From the NCBI GenBank assembly GCA_965246745.1, contig OZ251980.1, positions 2,914,001 to 2,978,000 on the forward strand: DNA of 64,000 bases, read 5' to 3'. The position numbers and the translations under genes were made by a program. The notes under the pieces were generated by a model, which did no database searches, was not told where the DNA came from, and worked only from the letters and a program-made list of their open reading frames with translations. Position 1 is the first letter of the stretch. Every line of letters starts with the position of its first letter. Shown here piece after piece: positions 8,672-16,072 of this stretch. The DNA is from JANXMY01 sp965246745. GTDB lineage: Bacteria > Armatimonadota > Armatimonadia > Armatimonadales > Capsulimonadaceae.

Positions 8672-9166
8672 ATGACACACCTTAAAACCCTCGCCGCCCT
8701 GTTTTTCGCCCTGCTGCCCGCCGCCGCCTTTGCCGCGCCGCCCGCTTCAATGCCGCCTGCTTCGACGCCGCCCGATGTGCCGCCCGGCCACTTCGCCGCC
8801 GGGGCCGTGGGGCGGGTCGTCAAGCAAAACATCATGGGCACGGCGAAAGACGGGCGCTTCAACGGCAACCAGCCCGTCACCCGCTACGAGCTGGCCGTCG
8901 CGCTGGACCGCTTCGTGCAGTATATCGAAGCGGGCCGCCGGCCGCTCCACACTCAAACGTTTCCCGCCCCCCGAAAACTTCCCGCGTCGTCTAATCCCGC
9001 TCAGCGCCAAGCGCTGACTCACCTTGTGACAAGCGGTTTCCTGCCCGCCAAATCCCCTCTTGTCACCCGTGGCCCCGGCGTCGCCACCGCCAAAGAAACC
9101 ACCGACGCCCTCGCGTCCGTCACCATCGCCCTATCCGACCGGGCGGAAGCGCCGGACAAGAACTAG
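8672..9166 (+). CDS. Exported protein with one SLH-like domain
   Basis: 164 residues from ATG 8672. Signal peptide LAALFFALLPAAAFA with cleavage near AFA-A. Residues ~35-90 read like an S-layer homology module (HFAAGAVGRVVKQNIM, then GRFNGNQPVTRYELAVALDRF). The rest is Pro/Ala/Thr-rich. SLH modules bind secondary cell-wall polymers or peptidoglycan, so it may link the envelope to the wall made by the upstream genes. A single SLH module is fewer than the usual three. It follows mreB by 7 bases. Confidence 0.7.
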   Translation: MTHLKTLAALFFALLPAAAFAAPPASMPPASTPPDVPPGHFAAGAVGRVVKQNIMGTAKDGRFNGNQPVTRYELAVALDRFVQYIEAGRRPLHTQTFPAPRKLPASSNPAQRQALTHLVTSGFLPAKSPLVTRGPGVATAKETTDALASVTIALSDRAEAPDKN

Positions 9167-9336
9167 AATCTGCGTTCGGCGCGAACTTCCAAGCACAGCC
9201 GGATCGCGTCCTCGATGTTCTCCATTGCTTCTTCGCGCGTCTGCCCTTGACTCACGCAGCCGGGGATGGCCGGGCATTCCACCACCCAGACTCCGTCTTC
9301 ATCCCGGTCCAGCGTGACGTTAAATTTTAAGCTCAC
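9163..9336 (-). CDS. Small HicB-like (UPF0150) protein
   Basis: 57 residues from GTG, with AAGGAG seven bases upstream. The sequence has the HicB antitoxin core: LDRDEDGVWVVECPAIPGC, then SQGQTREEAMENIEDAI. It lacks the C-terminal DNA-binding domain of full HicB, and no HicA (dsRBD-like toxin) lies beside it, so it is an orphan HicB-fold protein. It lies 32 bases after the minus-strand membrane protein gene, so probably one transcript. It overlaps the 3' end of the SLH gene by 4 bases, tail to tail. Confidence 0.75.
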   Translation of the reverse strand: MSLKFNVTLDRDEDGVWVVECPAIPGCVSQGQTREEAMENIEDAIRLCLEVRAERRF

Positions 9337-9368
9337 TGTTGTTCTCCTTCAATTCCTCCGCTTGATCC

Positions 9369-9752
9369 TCACCGGCTGCCGCCCTGCTCATCTTCTCGTG
9401 TTCCAGCGCTCGGAGTTCCAGCAGCTTCGCCATCGCCATTTCCAGCGTTGCTCCATTCTGTCATCGCCCTCGCCGATTTCTTCTCCGATGGTATGCCTGT
9501 GCCGTGGACAATAAAGACGACATAGACGATCCCTGCGAAGAGGAACGGCACCCACAAAGTGCTGATAATCCCGTTACCCAGCAAAACTATCTCGTAACAA
9601 GCGACGCCTCCGAACAGGAACGCAACCGCCGCAATCCAGTGAACGTATTTCGGAAGCCGAAAGCCGCTGCACACCCAAAAAATAGTATTTATCAAGGCCG
9701 TCAATACAAAGATAACTTCGCTGACGCCTTGCATGAGCTGTAAGAATTTCAT
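9369..9752 (-). CDS. Small four-helix membrane protein, unknown
   Basis: 127 residues from ATG 9752 (MKFLQLMQGVSEVIFVLTAL). Four hydrophobic segments cover about residues 10-100 (IFVLTALINTIFW; WIAAVAFLFGGVACYEI; IISTLWVPFLFAGIVYVVF), followed by a charged, probably cytoplasmic tail. No family recognised. A longer reading from 9869 exists but overlaps the flhA start and lacks a ribosome site. Probably co-transcribed with the HicB-like gene downstream. Confidence 0.55.
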   Translation of the reverse strand: MKFLQLMQGVSEVIFVLTALINTIFWVCSGFRLPKYVHWIAAVAFLFGGVACYEIVLLGNGIISTLWVPFLFAGIVYVVFIVHGTGIPSEKKSARAMTEWSNAGNGDGEAAGTPSAGTREDEQGGSR

Positions 9753-9867
9753 GCGACAGTTTCCGGGCCGCCTCACCGCCTCCCACGATTGTACCTGACT
9801 TGGCGGCAGGAAAAGCATGCCGAAAATAACCTTGTAGAATTGCCGGGGGGCGTGGAATAATCCGGGC

Positions 9868-11979
9868 ATGGCAGTTCAGGCGCAGTCGGCGATAATGGGG
9901 CAGAAACCGGGCGGCGGGATCATGGGCTTTTTTGCCAAAGCCGCCCAGCAGACCGATATTGCGATGGCCGTGGCGCTAATCGGCATGATCGCGATGCTGA
10001 TTTTGCCGCTGCCGGAAGCATTTTTGGACCTCGGCCTTGTCCTAAATCTAGCGGGCGCGGTGCTGATTTTGCTGACCGCGCTGTATACGACCGAGCCGCT
10101 GCAATTTTCGGTGTTTCCGGCGCTGCTTTTGATCACGACGCTGTTTCGGCTGGCGCTCGAAGTGTCGGCGATGAAGCTGATTATCGGGACGGGCAGCGCA
10201 GGGCATGTGATCGCGACGTTCGGGCAGGTGGTCATCGGCGGCAATTATGTGGTCGGGATTATCGTCTTTTTGCTGCTGGTCGTCGTGCAGTTTGTGGTCA
10301 TCACGAGCGGCGCGGGGCGGGTGGCGGAAGTCGCGGCGCGGTTCACGCTCGACGCCATGCCCGGCAAGCAGATGGCGATTGATGCGGACCTGAACGCCGG
10401 GGTCATCAACCAGGAGCAGGCGCGGACGCGGCGCAAGGCTGTGGGGCAGGAAGCGGACTTTTACGGCGCGATGGACGGCGCGAACAAGTTTGTCCGGGGC
10501 GATGCGATTGCGGCGATTGTGATTATCGTCCTGAATATCATCGGCGGCTTTGCGATGGGGCTGTCGAAGGGCGAGGACGTGCTGAAAGTCCTCCATGATT
10601 ACACGCTGCTGACGGTCGGCGAAGGCTTGGTGGCGCAAATTCCCGCGCTTTTGATCTCGACGGCGGCGGGCCTGATGGTGACGCGGGCGGCGTCGGACAC
10701 GGCGATGGGCGGGGACATCGCCCGGCAGATTTTCGCGTCGCCCAAGCCCTTGTTTATCGCGTCCGGCCTGGTCTGCCTCTTTATCCCTTTCGGCTTTCCC
10801 GTGGCCCAGACGATTTTCGTGGCGGGAGTTCTCGGCGGCATCGGCTTGATTTTGGTGAAAAACGAGCGGACGCTGCTGGCGACGGAAAATTCGAATGCGG
10901 CGACGCTGGCGGCCCGGCCTGCCGCGCCCGCCGCCCCGGAAAGCGTTTTGCCGCTGCTGCATGTGGACGTTTTGGAACTCAATTTCGGCTACGGATTGCT
11001 GTCGCTGGTGGACCAAACGGCGTCGGGCGATCTGCTCGAGCGCATCATCGTCATCCGCCAAAAGACGGCGCTGGAGCTGGGGCTGATTATCCCGACGGTG
11101 CGGATTCGCGACGACCTGCACCTCAAAGCCAACGATTATGCCGTGAAACTGAAAGGCGCGACCGTCGCCGCCGGCGCGGTGCAGCCGAACGCGATCATGC
11201 TGATTGATCCGGGCAGCGTCATTGACCCCATCACCGACGGCATTCCGACCCGCGAGCCGGCGTTCGGCGTGCCCGCTCAGTGGGTCAGCCGCTCCCACCG
11301 GGAGCGGGCCGAGATGGCCGGCTATACCGTGGTGGACCCGTCTTCGGTCATCACGACCCATCTGGCCGAAGTCATCAAAGGGCACGCCGCCGAGATTATC
11401 ACCCGGCAGGACACGCAAGCGCTGATTGAGCATATCAAGCAGGGCAACTCGGCGGTGGTGGAAGAGCTGATTCCCAATTTGATGACTATCGGCGAAGTGC
11501 AGAAAGTTTTGCAGCATTTGCTGCGCGAGCGCATCTCCATTCGCGACTTGGTGACGATTCTCGAAACCCTGGCCGACCATGCCGGGCGGACCAAAGATGT
11601 GGATATGCTCGGCGAATGGGTCCGCAGCGCCCTAGCCCGCTCGATCTGCCGGCAGTATGTGGACGACGGCTCGGGGGCGCTGCAAACGCTGACGATTGAC
11701 CCGGCTTTGGAGCAGCAGCTTCTTGAGGCCGTCACGCCCGGCCTGCCCAACTTAGCCCTGGAGCCGTCGGCGTCGCGCCTGCTGATCCAAAACCTCAATC
11801 AGCAGACCGAGCGGATGGTGGCGATGGGCTACCAGCAGCCGGTTCTCTTGTGCATGTCCGCCCTGCGCCTGCCCCTGCGGCGCTTGACCGAGCGGTCCCT
11901 GCCGAACCTTGTGATATTGTCTTACAACGAAATTGTCCCGAACACCGAAGTCCGCGCCGTCGGCGCGGTCACGCTTTAA
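9868..11979 (+). CDS. flhA: Flagellar type III export gate protein FlhA
   Basis: 703 residues. The N-terminal half has eight membrane segments with the FHIPEP hallmarks (LFRLALEVSAMKLIIGTG; ITSGAGRVAEVAARFTLDAMPGKQMAIDADL; LVAQIPALLISTAAGLMVTR). The C-terminal half, from about residue 350, is the cytoplasmic ring domain that docks chaperone-substrate complexes and ends with the conserved LPNLVILSYNEI. It is the export gate of the flagellar secretion system. flhF follows after 18 bases. No other export genes (flhB, fliPQR) are in the window. The region just before the ATG (GGAATAATCCGGGC) looks like a -10 box, so the mRNA could be leaderless. Confidence 0.97.
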   Translation: MAVQAQSAIMGQKPGGGIMGFFAKAAQQTDIAMAVALIGMIAMLILPLPEAFLDLGLVLNLAGAVLILLTALYTTEPLQFSVFPALLLITTLFRLALEVSAMKLIIGTGSAGHVIATFGQVVIGGNYVVGIIVFLLLVVVQFVVITSGAGRVAEVAARFTLDAMPGKQMAIDADLNAGVINQEQARTRRKAVGQEADFYGAMDGANKFVRGDAIAAIVIIVLNIIGGFAMGLSKGEDVLKVLHDYTLLTVGEGLVAQIPALLISTAAGLMVTRAASDTAMGGDIARQIFASPKPLFIASGLVCLFIPFGFPVAQTIFVAGVLGGIGLILVKNERTLLATENSNAATLAARPAAPAAPESVLPLLHVDVLELNFGYGLLSLVDQTASGDLLERIIVIRQKTALELGLIIPTVRIRDDLHLKANDYAVKLKGATVAAGAVQPNAIMLIDPGSVIDPITDGIPTREPAFGVPAQWVSRSHRERAEMAGYTVVDPSSVITTHLAEVIKGHAAEIITRQDTQALIEHIKQGNSAVVEELIPNLMTIGEVQKVLQHLLRERISIRDLVTILETLADHAGRTKDVDMLGEWVRSALARSICRQYVDDGSGALQTLTIDPALEQQLLEAVTPGLPNLALEPSASRLLIQNLNQQTERMVAMGYQQPVLLCMSALRLPLRRLTERSLPNLVILSYNEIVPNTEVRAVGAVTL

Positions 11980-11997
11980 TTGACGGATTATCCTATT

Positions 11998-13497
11998 ATG
12001 AGCATTTTTTCCAGCCATTCGTCCCGCGCGTCTTCCGGCGCTGCCTCCGGCACGGCCCCCCGTGATTTTTCCAACGTCACTTTGATGCCCGGCCTCGGCA
12101 GCCGCACAATCCTGCCCGGCGCGGGCGACCGCTTCGATAAAACCGGGCAATACAACCTGCGGACTAAGACGTACACAGCCCGCACCGTCACCGACTGCCT
12201 GCTGCAAGCCAAGCAGGAGCTGGGGCCGGACGCCATCATTGTCAGCCGCCGGACCTTCCGCAAAGGCGCTTTGTTCGGCCGCTGGGGCGGGCGCGAAATG
12301 GTGGAAATGACGTTCGGCACCTACCAGCCGCCGTCGTACTCGTCGTCGCTTTCTCCTCAGCCGTCTTCGCATCAGCCGTCTTCGCATCAGTCGCCGCCCG
12401 CCCCGAACCTGCGCTTTTCCGGCGGCTTGACCAAAGCGCCCCCGGCGGAGCCGACCACTGAAGCCGAGTCGGCCCGGATTGCCGAGCTGGAAGAAAAGCT
12501 GGCCAAGCTGACCGCCAGCATCCAAAGCCTGACTGAAGCGCCTCCGGCCCCGAAGCCGGCGCGGTCCCTGCCGCCGTTTCTTCCCGCATCGCTTCAAGCC
12601 GTCCCCGGCGGCGCGGGCCGGCATGCCGCCGCCCAAATGATCGCCGAGGAGCCGGCGACCCGCCCGCGCCGGCGCAAAGACGCCGCCCCCGCCGCAGCGG
12701 AAGACGGTTATGCGGGCCTGGTGCAGCAGCTTCTGGAAGCCGACATCGCCCTGCCGCTGGCCCGGCTGCTGGTCGCCGAAGTGCCGGCAGGACTGGGGGC
12801 CGCCGACGCCGCCGGGTTTCTCCGCACGGTGCTGGCTCAGCGCCTGCAAATCTCGCGCGGCATTGACGCCGTGCCGACCTACGGCAAAATGCGGCTGCTG
12901 GCGTTTGTCGGCACCACCGGGGTCGGCAAGACCACGACTATCGCCAAGCTGACGGCCCGGTACGCGCTGATGGAGCGTCGCAAAGTTGGGGTGATCACAC
13001 TGGACACCCAGCGGATCGGGGCCGCCGAGCAGCTTCAAAAGTACGGCGAGATTCTGCGCGTCCCGGTGCAGGTCGCCCACGACAAAGCGCAAGTCGTGGA
13101 GCAGCTTGAAGCCTACGCCGCCGACCGCACGGAGATGGTGCTGCTCGACACGGCGGGCCGGTCGCCGAACGAGATGCTTCCGCTCGGCGAAACCGCGCAT
13201 TTGTTTGACGGGGTGGGGGCGGTGCAGAAGTTTTTGACGCTTCCGGCGACGCTCGGTCAGCGGGACATGGAAAACACGGTCACGAAGTTCCAAAACATCT
13301 TCACGCCGGACGCCGTGATTTTGACCAAGCTGGACGAAGCCACCGACCACACTTGTTTCGGACGGCTGCTGACTTTGCAGGCGAAGTTCGGCCTGCCGCT
13401 GGCGTTTGTGACCACCGGCCAGCGTGTTCCCGACGACATTGTTTTGCCGGACGCCCACGCGATTGCCTCGCGCATTTTGTCCGCGCCGCTGCTGTAG
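11998..13497 (+). CDS. flhF: Flagellar SRP-type GTPase FlhF
   Basis: About 499 residues from ATG 11998; a TTG at 11980 is less likely. Layout: a basic/Ser-rich N-terminal B domain with an AKQELGPDAIIVSRR motif (about 70-85), a Pro/Ala-rich linker, then N and G domains. G1 is GTTGVGKTTTIAKL (about 305), followed by DTQRIGAAEQLQKYGE and G3 DTAGRSP. FlhF sets the site and number of flagella, usually polar. Between DTAGRSP and the TKLDE motif there is an extra stretch (LPLGETAHLFDGVGAVQK) that looks like a family-specific insertion. Confidence 0.95.
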   Translation: MSIFSSHSSRASSGAASGTAPRDFSNVTLMPGLGSRTILPGAGDRFDKTGQYNLRTKTYTARTVTDCLLQAKQELGPDAIIVSRRTFRKGALFGRWGGREMVEMTFGTYQPPSYSSSLSPQPSSHQPSSHQSPPAPNLRFSGGLTKAPPAEPTTEAESARIAELEEKLAKLTASIQSLTEAPPAPKPARSLPPFLPASLQAVPGGAGRHAAAQMIAEEPATRPRRRKDAAPAAAEDGYAGLVQQLLEADIALPLARLLVAEVPAGLGAADAAGFLRTVLAQRLQISRGIDAVPTYGKMRLLAFVGTTGVGKTTTIAKLTARYALMERRKVGVITLDTQRIGAAEQLQKYGEILRVPVQVAHDKAQVVEQLEAYAADRTEMVLLDTAGRSPNEMLPLGETAHLFDGVGAVQKFLTLPATLGQRDMENTVTKFQNIFTPDAVILTKLDEATDHTCFGRLLTLQAKFGLPLAFVTTGQRVPDDIVLPDAHAIASRILSAPLL

Positions 13498-13564
13498 CGC
13501 CGATGCCGCTGAAGACTGGAGCGTGGGTGGTTCAACCGCTCGCGTCGAGCCTCCAAGCATTTGG

Positions 13565-13592
13565 AAGGGCGGGGGCTTGCCCCCGCCCTTTT
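13565..13592 (+). terminator. Terminator after flhF
   Basis: 12-bp GC stem (13565-13576 with 13579-13590) and TT loop, followed by T residues. Flanking A residues on the other strand make it possibly bidirectional between converging genes. Confidence 0.75.
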
Positions 13593-13617
13593 CGGTGATT
13601 GCTGATTTTAGTTGTTG

Positions 13618-13701
13618 CTGACGTGACGCGGAATTGTCCCAGGATTGAAATCCTGGGCCATGCCGGGGCCTTCAATCCTGGGCCATGCCGCATCACGTCA
13701 G
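13618..13701. repeat. Inverted-repeat element with GGATTGAAATCC core
   Basis: Outer arms CTGACGTGACGCGG (13618-13631) and its near-perfect inverse (13688-13701). Inside is the palindrome CCCAGGATTGAAATCCTGGG (13638-13656), followed by a partial direct copy (CAATCCTGGGCCATGCCG). The same GGATTGAAATCC core occurs in the element at 56023. Confidence 0.8.
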
Positions 13702-14853
13702 TCAGTGCTTTGTCATCGTTAAAACGACCGTGGTGCCGGCCGCGCCGGTCAGCAGCGACACGGCGTCGGCAGAGCGCAGCAGCAGCCAAAAACCGTGGCC
13801 CAGCGTGTCTTTGGTGCTGTACCCCAGCTCCAGGGTTGCGCGGGGAAGCTGCGCCAGGGAAATGCCGTCGCCCCGGTCGCTGATCCGCACTTGCACCGTG
13901 CCCTCATCGCCGCAAATCTCCGCTTCGCCCCCGCCGCCGTGCACCACCGCGTTCATCGCCGCTTCGCCGACCGCCGTGGCCAGCGCATCAATTTTATCCG
14001 GGGAAAACTGCCGCGCCTGCGCCGCCGCCGCCGCTTGGCGGCGGACATCGGACAGCGTTTCCGGGCGCAGAGCCAGCGGCCCGGCGACCGTCGGCAGCGG
14101 GGGCGGCAGCTCGGCGGGCGACGCGCACAGGGTCAGCTTTCCTTCCGTCACCGACAGCAGCACATCCCGAAAAAAGCTCTGCCGGGCCGCCGCTTCCTCG
14201 CGGGCCTGCGTCAGCTCCAGCATCACATCCTGCCCGCGCAGAAACGCCGGAAACCGGACGGCGTTGACCAGGATCGCAAACCCGATGTCCGCCGTCACCA
14301 TGGTCCAGGGGACATTGACGGGATAAGTCAGCTTCCAGTACGACATCCCTTCCAGCAGGTGCCCGACCCCGCAGGTCAGAAACACCAGCGGGACAAACAC
14401 CCCCAGAAGCCGCTGAAACCAAAGCTGCCGGGACACCAGCAGCGTAAACGTCAGCACAACGGCGTCGCCGATCAAAAGCGCGGCGAACGGCTCAAAGTGC
14501 AGGACGCAGTACAAATCCAGCGCGAACGAGCCGCAGATATACGCGACGGCGTACCCGAGGTCGGTCAAGTGCCGCCGGTTCTGGGCGTACAAGCGTAGAA
14601 AGTAAAACAGCATCGCGCCGAACACGCCGAAATACGCAAAGCTGATCTCGACATGGCCGACGCTCCAAATGCGCGACAAAGGGGGGTTCATTAAAACGCA
14701 CCGCTCCATCACGTCGGTCTGCGGCGGATGCACAAAAGTCAGCCCGAGCAGCCCGTAAGCCGCGCCGAGCAGGGCCGCCGGGAAAATCCAGGCGGCAAGC
14801 GTCGAGCGTCGCGCCGGGTTCGGCGGCGGGGAAGATGAGGTCGTCACAGCCAT
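13702..14853 (-). CDS. Membrane sensor with C-terminal anti-sigma-kinase-like ATPase domain
   Basis: 383 residues. The N-terminal ~210 residues form about six or seven membrane helices. The C-terminal ~120 residues are a HATPase_c/RsbW-SpoIIAB-like domain with N box GEAAMNAVVHG, G1 DRGDGI and G2 GHGFWLL, but no histidine phospho-acceptor domain. It therefore looks like a membrane-tethered serine kinase/anti-sigma switch protein rather than a standard histidine kinase. The helix FLTCGVGHLLEGMSYW (Cys161, His165) recalls the Cys-x3-His copper site of ethylene-receptor membrane domains, and ISFAYFGVFGAMLFYFL recalls their first helix. That resemblance is by eye only. A possible -10 box (TAAAAT) ends six bases before the ATG. 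Confidence 0.75.
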   Translation of the reverse strand: MAVTTSSSPPPNPARRSTLAAWIFPAALLGAAYGLLGLTFVHPPQTDVMERCVLMNPPLSRIWSVGHVEISFAYFGVFGAMLFYFLRLYAQNRRHLTDLGYAVAYICGSFALDLYCVLHFEPFAALLIGDAVVLTFTLLVSRQLWFQRLLGVFVPLVFLTCGVGHLLEGMSYWKLTYPVNVPWTMVTADIGFAILVNAVRFPAFLRGQDVMLELTQAREEAAARQSFFRDVLLSVTEGKLTLCASPAELPPPLPTVAGPLALRPETLSDVRRQAAAAAQARQFSPDKIDALATAVGEAAMNAVVHGGGGEAEICGDEGTVQVRISDRGDGISLAQLPRATLELGYSTKDTLGHGFWLLLRSADAVSLLTGAAGTTVVLTMTKH

Positions 14854-14888
14854 AGCGTTATTTTACCAGGTCCGGGCGAAAAGCCGAA

Positions 14889-14921
14889 CAAAAAAACAGC
14901 CGGTCCATGTTGGACCGGCTG
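14889..14921 (-). terminator. Terminator after tRNA-Gly
   Basis: Perfect 11-bp stem (14897-14907 with 14911-14921), 3-base loop and seven T residues on the minus strand. Confidence 0.9.
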
Positions 14922-14930
14922 CTGAGGCGA

Positions 14931-15002
14931 AGCGGGAGACCAGGCTCGAACTGGCGACATTCTCGTTGGCAACGAGACATTCTACCACTGAATTACTCCC
15001 GC
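14931..15002 (-). tRNA. tRNA-Gly(GCC)
   Basis: 72 bases, cloverleaf complete: acceptor stem GCGGGAG/CTCCCGC, anticodon stem CTCGT/ACGAG around TTGCCAA (anticodon GCC), and T loop TTCGAGC. CCA is not encoded. Transcribed together with the tRNA-Leu upstream and followed directly by a terminator. Confidence 0.95.
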
Positions 15003-15122
15003 GATGGAGTTTTTGACGCTCTGTCAAAAAAGCTGACAAAAGTTATTCTACTCCATGCCGGGGCGCTTTGTCAAGAGGTCTGCGCCCGGCGCGGGAAAAT
15101 TTTTCGCGCCTTCACGTTTTCA

Positions 15123-15196
15123 TGCCTTCCATCGGATTCGAACCGACACTGTATGCGGCCTAAACGCATTCTCTCTGCCAGTTGGAGTAGGAAGGC
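15123..15196 (-). tRNA. tRNA-Leu(UAG) with short variable arm
   Basis: 74 bases. Acceptor stem GCCTTCC/GGAAGGC, D arm with 3-bp stem CTC/GAG and loop CAACTGGCAGA, anticodon stem ATGCG/CGCAT around TTTAGGC (anticodon TAG, reads CUA/CUN Leu), variable region of only five bases (ACAGT), and T arm GTCGG-TTCGAAT-CCGAT. Discriminator A. The D arm is like class II tRNAs, but the long variable arm expected of bacterial tRNA-Leu is missing. CCA is not encoded. Confidence 0.8.
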
Positions 15197-15285
15197 CCGA
15201 ATTTTGCGCCCGGCGGCTGTTCCGCAAACGTCTCGTTTTGCTGGCCGCCGCACAGAGTTGATCTATAGATTTAGTATATAGATTT

Positions 15286-15315
15286 AGTATAGCGAAGCCG
15301 AGGTTCACTTGTCAA
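15286..15315 (-). promoter_or_regulatory. Promoter for the tRNA pair
   Basis: Read on the minus strand: TTGACA (15315-15310), 18-bp spacer, TATACT (15291-15286). A second TATACT at 15278-15273 comes from a 13-bp duplication (ATAGATTTAGTAT) in the stretch 15266-15291. Confidence 0.85.
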
Positions 15316-15323
15316 GCGTCGGG

Positions 15324-15329
15324 TATAAT
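15324..15329 (+). promoter_or_regulatory. -10 box upstream of grpE
   Basis: TATAAT at 15324-15329, divergent from and almost touching the tRNA promoter. No good -35 at 17 bp is visible, so the promoter may need an activator or a different sigma factor. Confidence 0.5.
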
Positions 15330-15353
15330 CAAAACGTGAGAAGGAATCGCCCC

Positions 15354-15375
15354 GCGTGCCGGTGAACTGGCACGC
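15354..15375 (+). promoter_or_regulatory. Hairpin in grpE leader
   Basis: 7-bp stem GCGTGCC/GGCACGC with loop GGTGAACT, extendable by CCC/GGG pairs. It lies 42 bases before the ATG. It does not match the CIRCE operator. Role unknown. Confidence 0.5.
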
Positions 15376-15417
15376 AGGGCGGCCCCCGAAAGTGACACAG
15401 GAGACGCACGTTTACCG

Positions 15418-16065
15418 ATGGCAGAATTAGACCCCAAACACGACCCCCAAACAACCGACGACTCGCTGGAAGCCGCCGACGCGGTCCCCGCCGTCGCCGA
15501 TGAGCTTGACGACAACCACTGGGGCCGGCAGCCGATTGACCTGGACGCGCCGGTCATCACGCCCGCCGCATCCGAAGCTCCGGCGGAAACGGCCCTGGCT
15601 CAGATCGGCACCAAAGAACTCGACGACCTGCGGGCGCAGGTGACCGCCGCCAACGAAGAAGCGCTGCGGGCAAGGGCGGACCTGCAAAACTTCCGGCGGC
15701 GCTCCGACGATGCCCAAAAGCGGCAGATATTGGATGCCAACGAGCGCCTGATTAAAGAACTGCTGCCGGTGCTCGACGACTTCGACCTGGCGCTCGATGC
15801 CGCCCGCAAAACCGAAAGCTACGAGCAGCTTATCGGCGGGGTGGGGGCGGTCGCCCGCAAGTTTTTGGAAACACTCGGCAAGCAGGGCGTCCAGCCGATC
15901 CCGGCGGTCGGCGAGCCGTTCAGCGCCGAGGTTCACGAAGCGGTGATGCTCGATGAGGACAGCGATCTGCCCGACGAAACCGTCACGGCGGAGCTTCGCA
16001 AAGGCTACACGCTCCATGACCGAGTCATCCGGCCGTCGCTGGTGAAAGTCGCAAAAAAGAGCTGA
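15418..16065 (+). CDS. grpE: Nucleotide exchange factor GrpE
   Basis: 215 residues. GrpE releases ADP from DnaK. An acidic, disordered N-terminus (about 1-75) leads into the long coiled coil (LRAQVTAANEEALRARADLQ, about 78-115). The C-terminal beta domain has the conserved GVGAVARKFLETLGKQGVQPI and ends VHEAVM...VIRPSLVKVAK. dnaK and dnaJ are not adjacent. Instead it heads a run of membrane-protein genes, 7 bases before the next start, which is unusual for grpE. Confidence 0.95.
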   Translation: MAELDPKHDPQTTDDSLEAADAVPAVADELDDNHWGRQPIDLDAPVITPAASEAPAETALAQIGTKELDDLRAQVTAANEEALRARADLQNFRRRSDDAQKRQILDANERLIKELLPVLDDFDLALDAARKTESYEQLIGGVGAVARKFLETLGKQGVQPIPAVGEPFSAEVHEAVMLDEDSDLPDETVTAELRKGYTLHDRVIRPSLVKVAKKS

Positions 16066-16072
16066 AACACGC

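Noticed and set aside
10048..11580. 510-codon minus-strand open frame opposite flhA
   Set aside because: Low-complexity Arg/Gln/Asp composition with no motif; flhA on the other strand is certain.
11752..13560. 600-codon minus-strand open frame opposite flhF
   Set aside because: GC-driven antisense frame; FlhF motifs are unambiguous on the plus strand.
15123..15196. Amber suppressor tRNA
   Set aside because: The anticodon is UAG, which reads CUA; a suppressor would need CUA as anticodon.
15354..15375. CIRCE operator or riboswitch before grpE
   Set aside because: The hairpin sequence does not match the CIRCE halves (TTAGCACTC), and I see no riboswitch core; kept only as a hairpin.
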